NCBI GenBank assembly: GCA_910577995.1
Contig: CAJTND010000010.1
Span: forward strand, 29,273-41,699
Direction: 5' to 3'
DNA from: an uncultured Christensenella sp.
Lineage (GTDB): Bacteria; Bacillota; Clostridia; Christensenellales; Pumilibacteraceae
DNA length: 12,427 nucleotides
Shown piece by piece: positions 12,331 to 12,427 of this stretch. Position 1 is the stretch's first letter; each line of letters opens with the position of its first letter. The notes under the pieces were generated by a model that was not told the DNA's origin, ran no database searches, and worked only from the letters and a program-made list of their open reading frames with translations. The translations under genes and the position numbers were made by a program.

Positions 12331-12406
12331 TAATACCGCGCCGCCTTGGGGCGCAACTTGCGAGCGAAGCGAGCGATTCCGGGGCTTGCCCCGCGGTATA
12401 ATACCG
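12331..12406. repeat. Hairpin-cluster element bounded by TAATACCG repeats
   Basis: ATACCGCG (12333-12340) pairs with CGCGGTAT (12392-12399) to close a domain holding three small hairpins: CGCC/GGCG near 12342-12353, CTTGC/GCGAG near 12357-12373, and GGGGC/GCCCC at 12381-12392. The same octamer TAATACCG stands at 12331-12338 and 12399-12406, and the right end also forms the odd palindrome CGGTAT-A-ATACCG. No coding frame fits. It could be an intergenic palindromic repeat, a miniature non-autonomous element, or a structured RNA. Only one copy is in the window. Confidence 0.5.
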
Positions 12407-12427
12407 ATTTATCAGCCGCCCGCCGAC

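Overview
The window looks like chromosomal DNA of an uncultured Bacillota (Clostridia-type) bacterium. This is an inference from three things: textbook sigma-A promoters with 17-base spacers in front of many genes, purine-rich Shine-Dalgarno sites, and GC-richer resident genes that still use many ATA isoleucine codons. The resident DNA (about 1-1975 and 5820-12427) differs sharply in composition from an AT-rich block at about 2000-5440. Nothing in the window identifies a species.

Left part (1-1974). The 3' end of a larger gene with a carbohydrate-binding-like beta-sandwich ends at 508 and is followed by a hairpin terminator. Next comes a TetR-family regulator (664-1242) whose consensus promoter is bracketed by two near-identical palindromes, TTGAACA-N-TGTTCAA, which are probable autoregulatory operators. 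It overlaps by ATGA a flavodoxin-like FMN reductase gene (1239-1974) that is broken by a 2-base deletion near 1277 and an in-frame TAG at 1669.

Middle part (about 1975-5821). This AT-rich block abuts the 3' end of a tRNA-Ala(CGC) gene. It carries three leftward genes, each with its own promoter: a 135-aa protein of unknown function, a cytidine deaminase-like protein, and a 522-aa stand-alone P-loop ATPase. Between and beside them lie two diverged copies of a block holding the last codons of a tyrosine-recombinase gene plus the sequence just downstream of the tRNA. Three copies (two good, one decayed) of a tRNA-3'-end-like core sit at about 2693, 3337 and 5805. I read this as successive small integrations at one tRNA-Ala attachment site, each leaving one cargo gene and a dead integrase stub. 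The cargo resembles what is found in defence or accessory islands, but a defence function is inference only.

Right part (5891-12427). A class I/II fold-type I aminotransferase gene has a perfect TTGACA-17-TATAAT promoter and ends at a bidirectional terminator shared with a convergent two-gene unit. That unit is a 765-aa BspA-like leucine-rich repeat protein without a signal peptide, followed with zero gap by a 201-aa unknown protein. Divergent from it is a DUF4097-like beta-repeat protein with a hydrophobic N-terminus. Then follow a 207-aa protein with four CxxC pairs and a tRNA-Pro gene with the unusual anticodon AGG. The window closes with a cluster of strong hairpins (12281-12406) of unknown nature.
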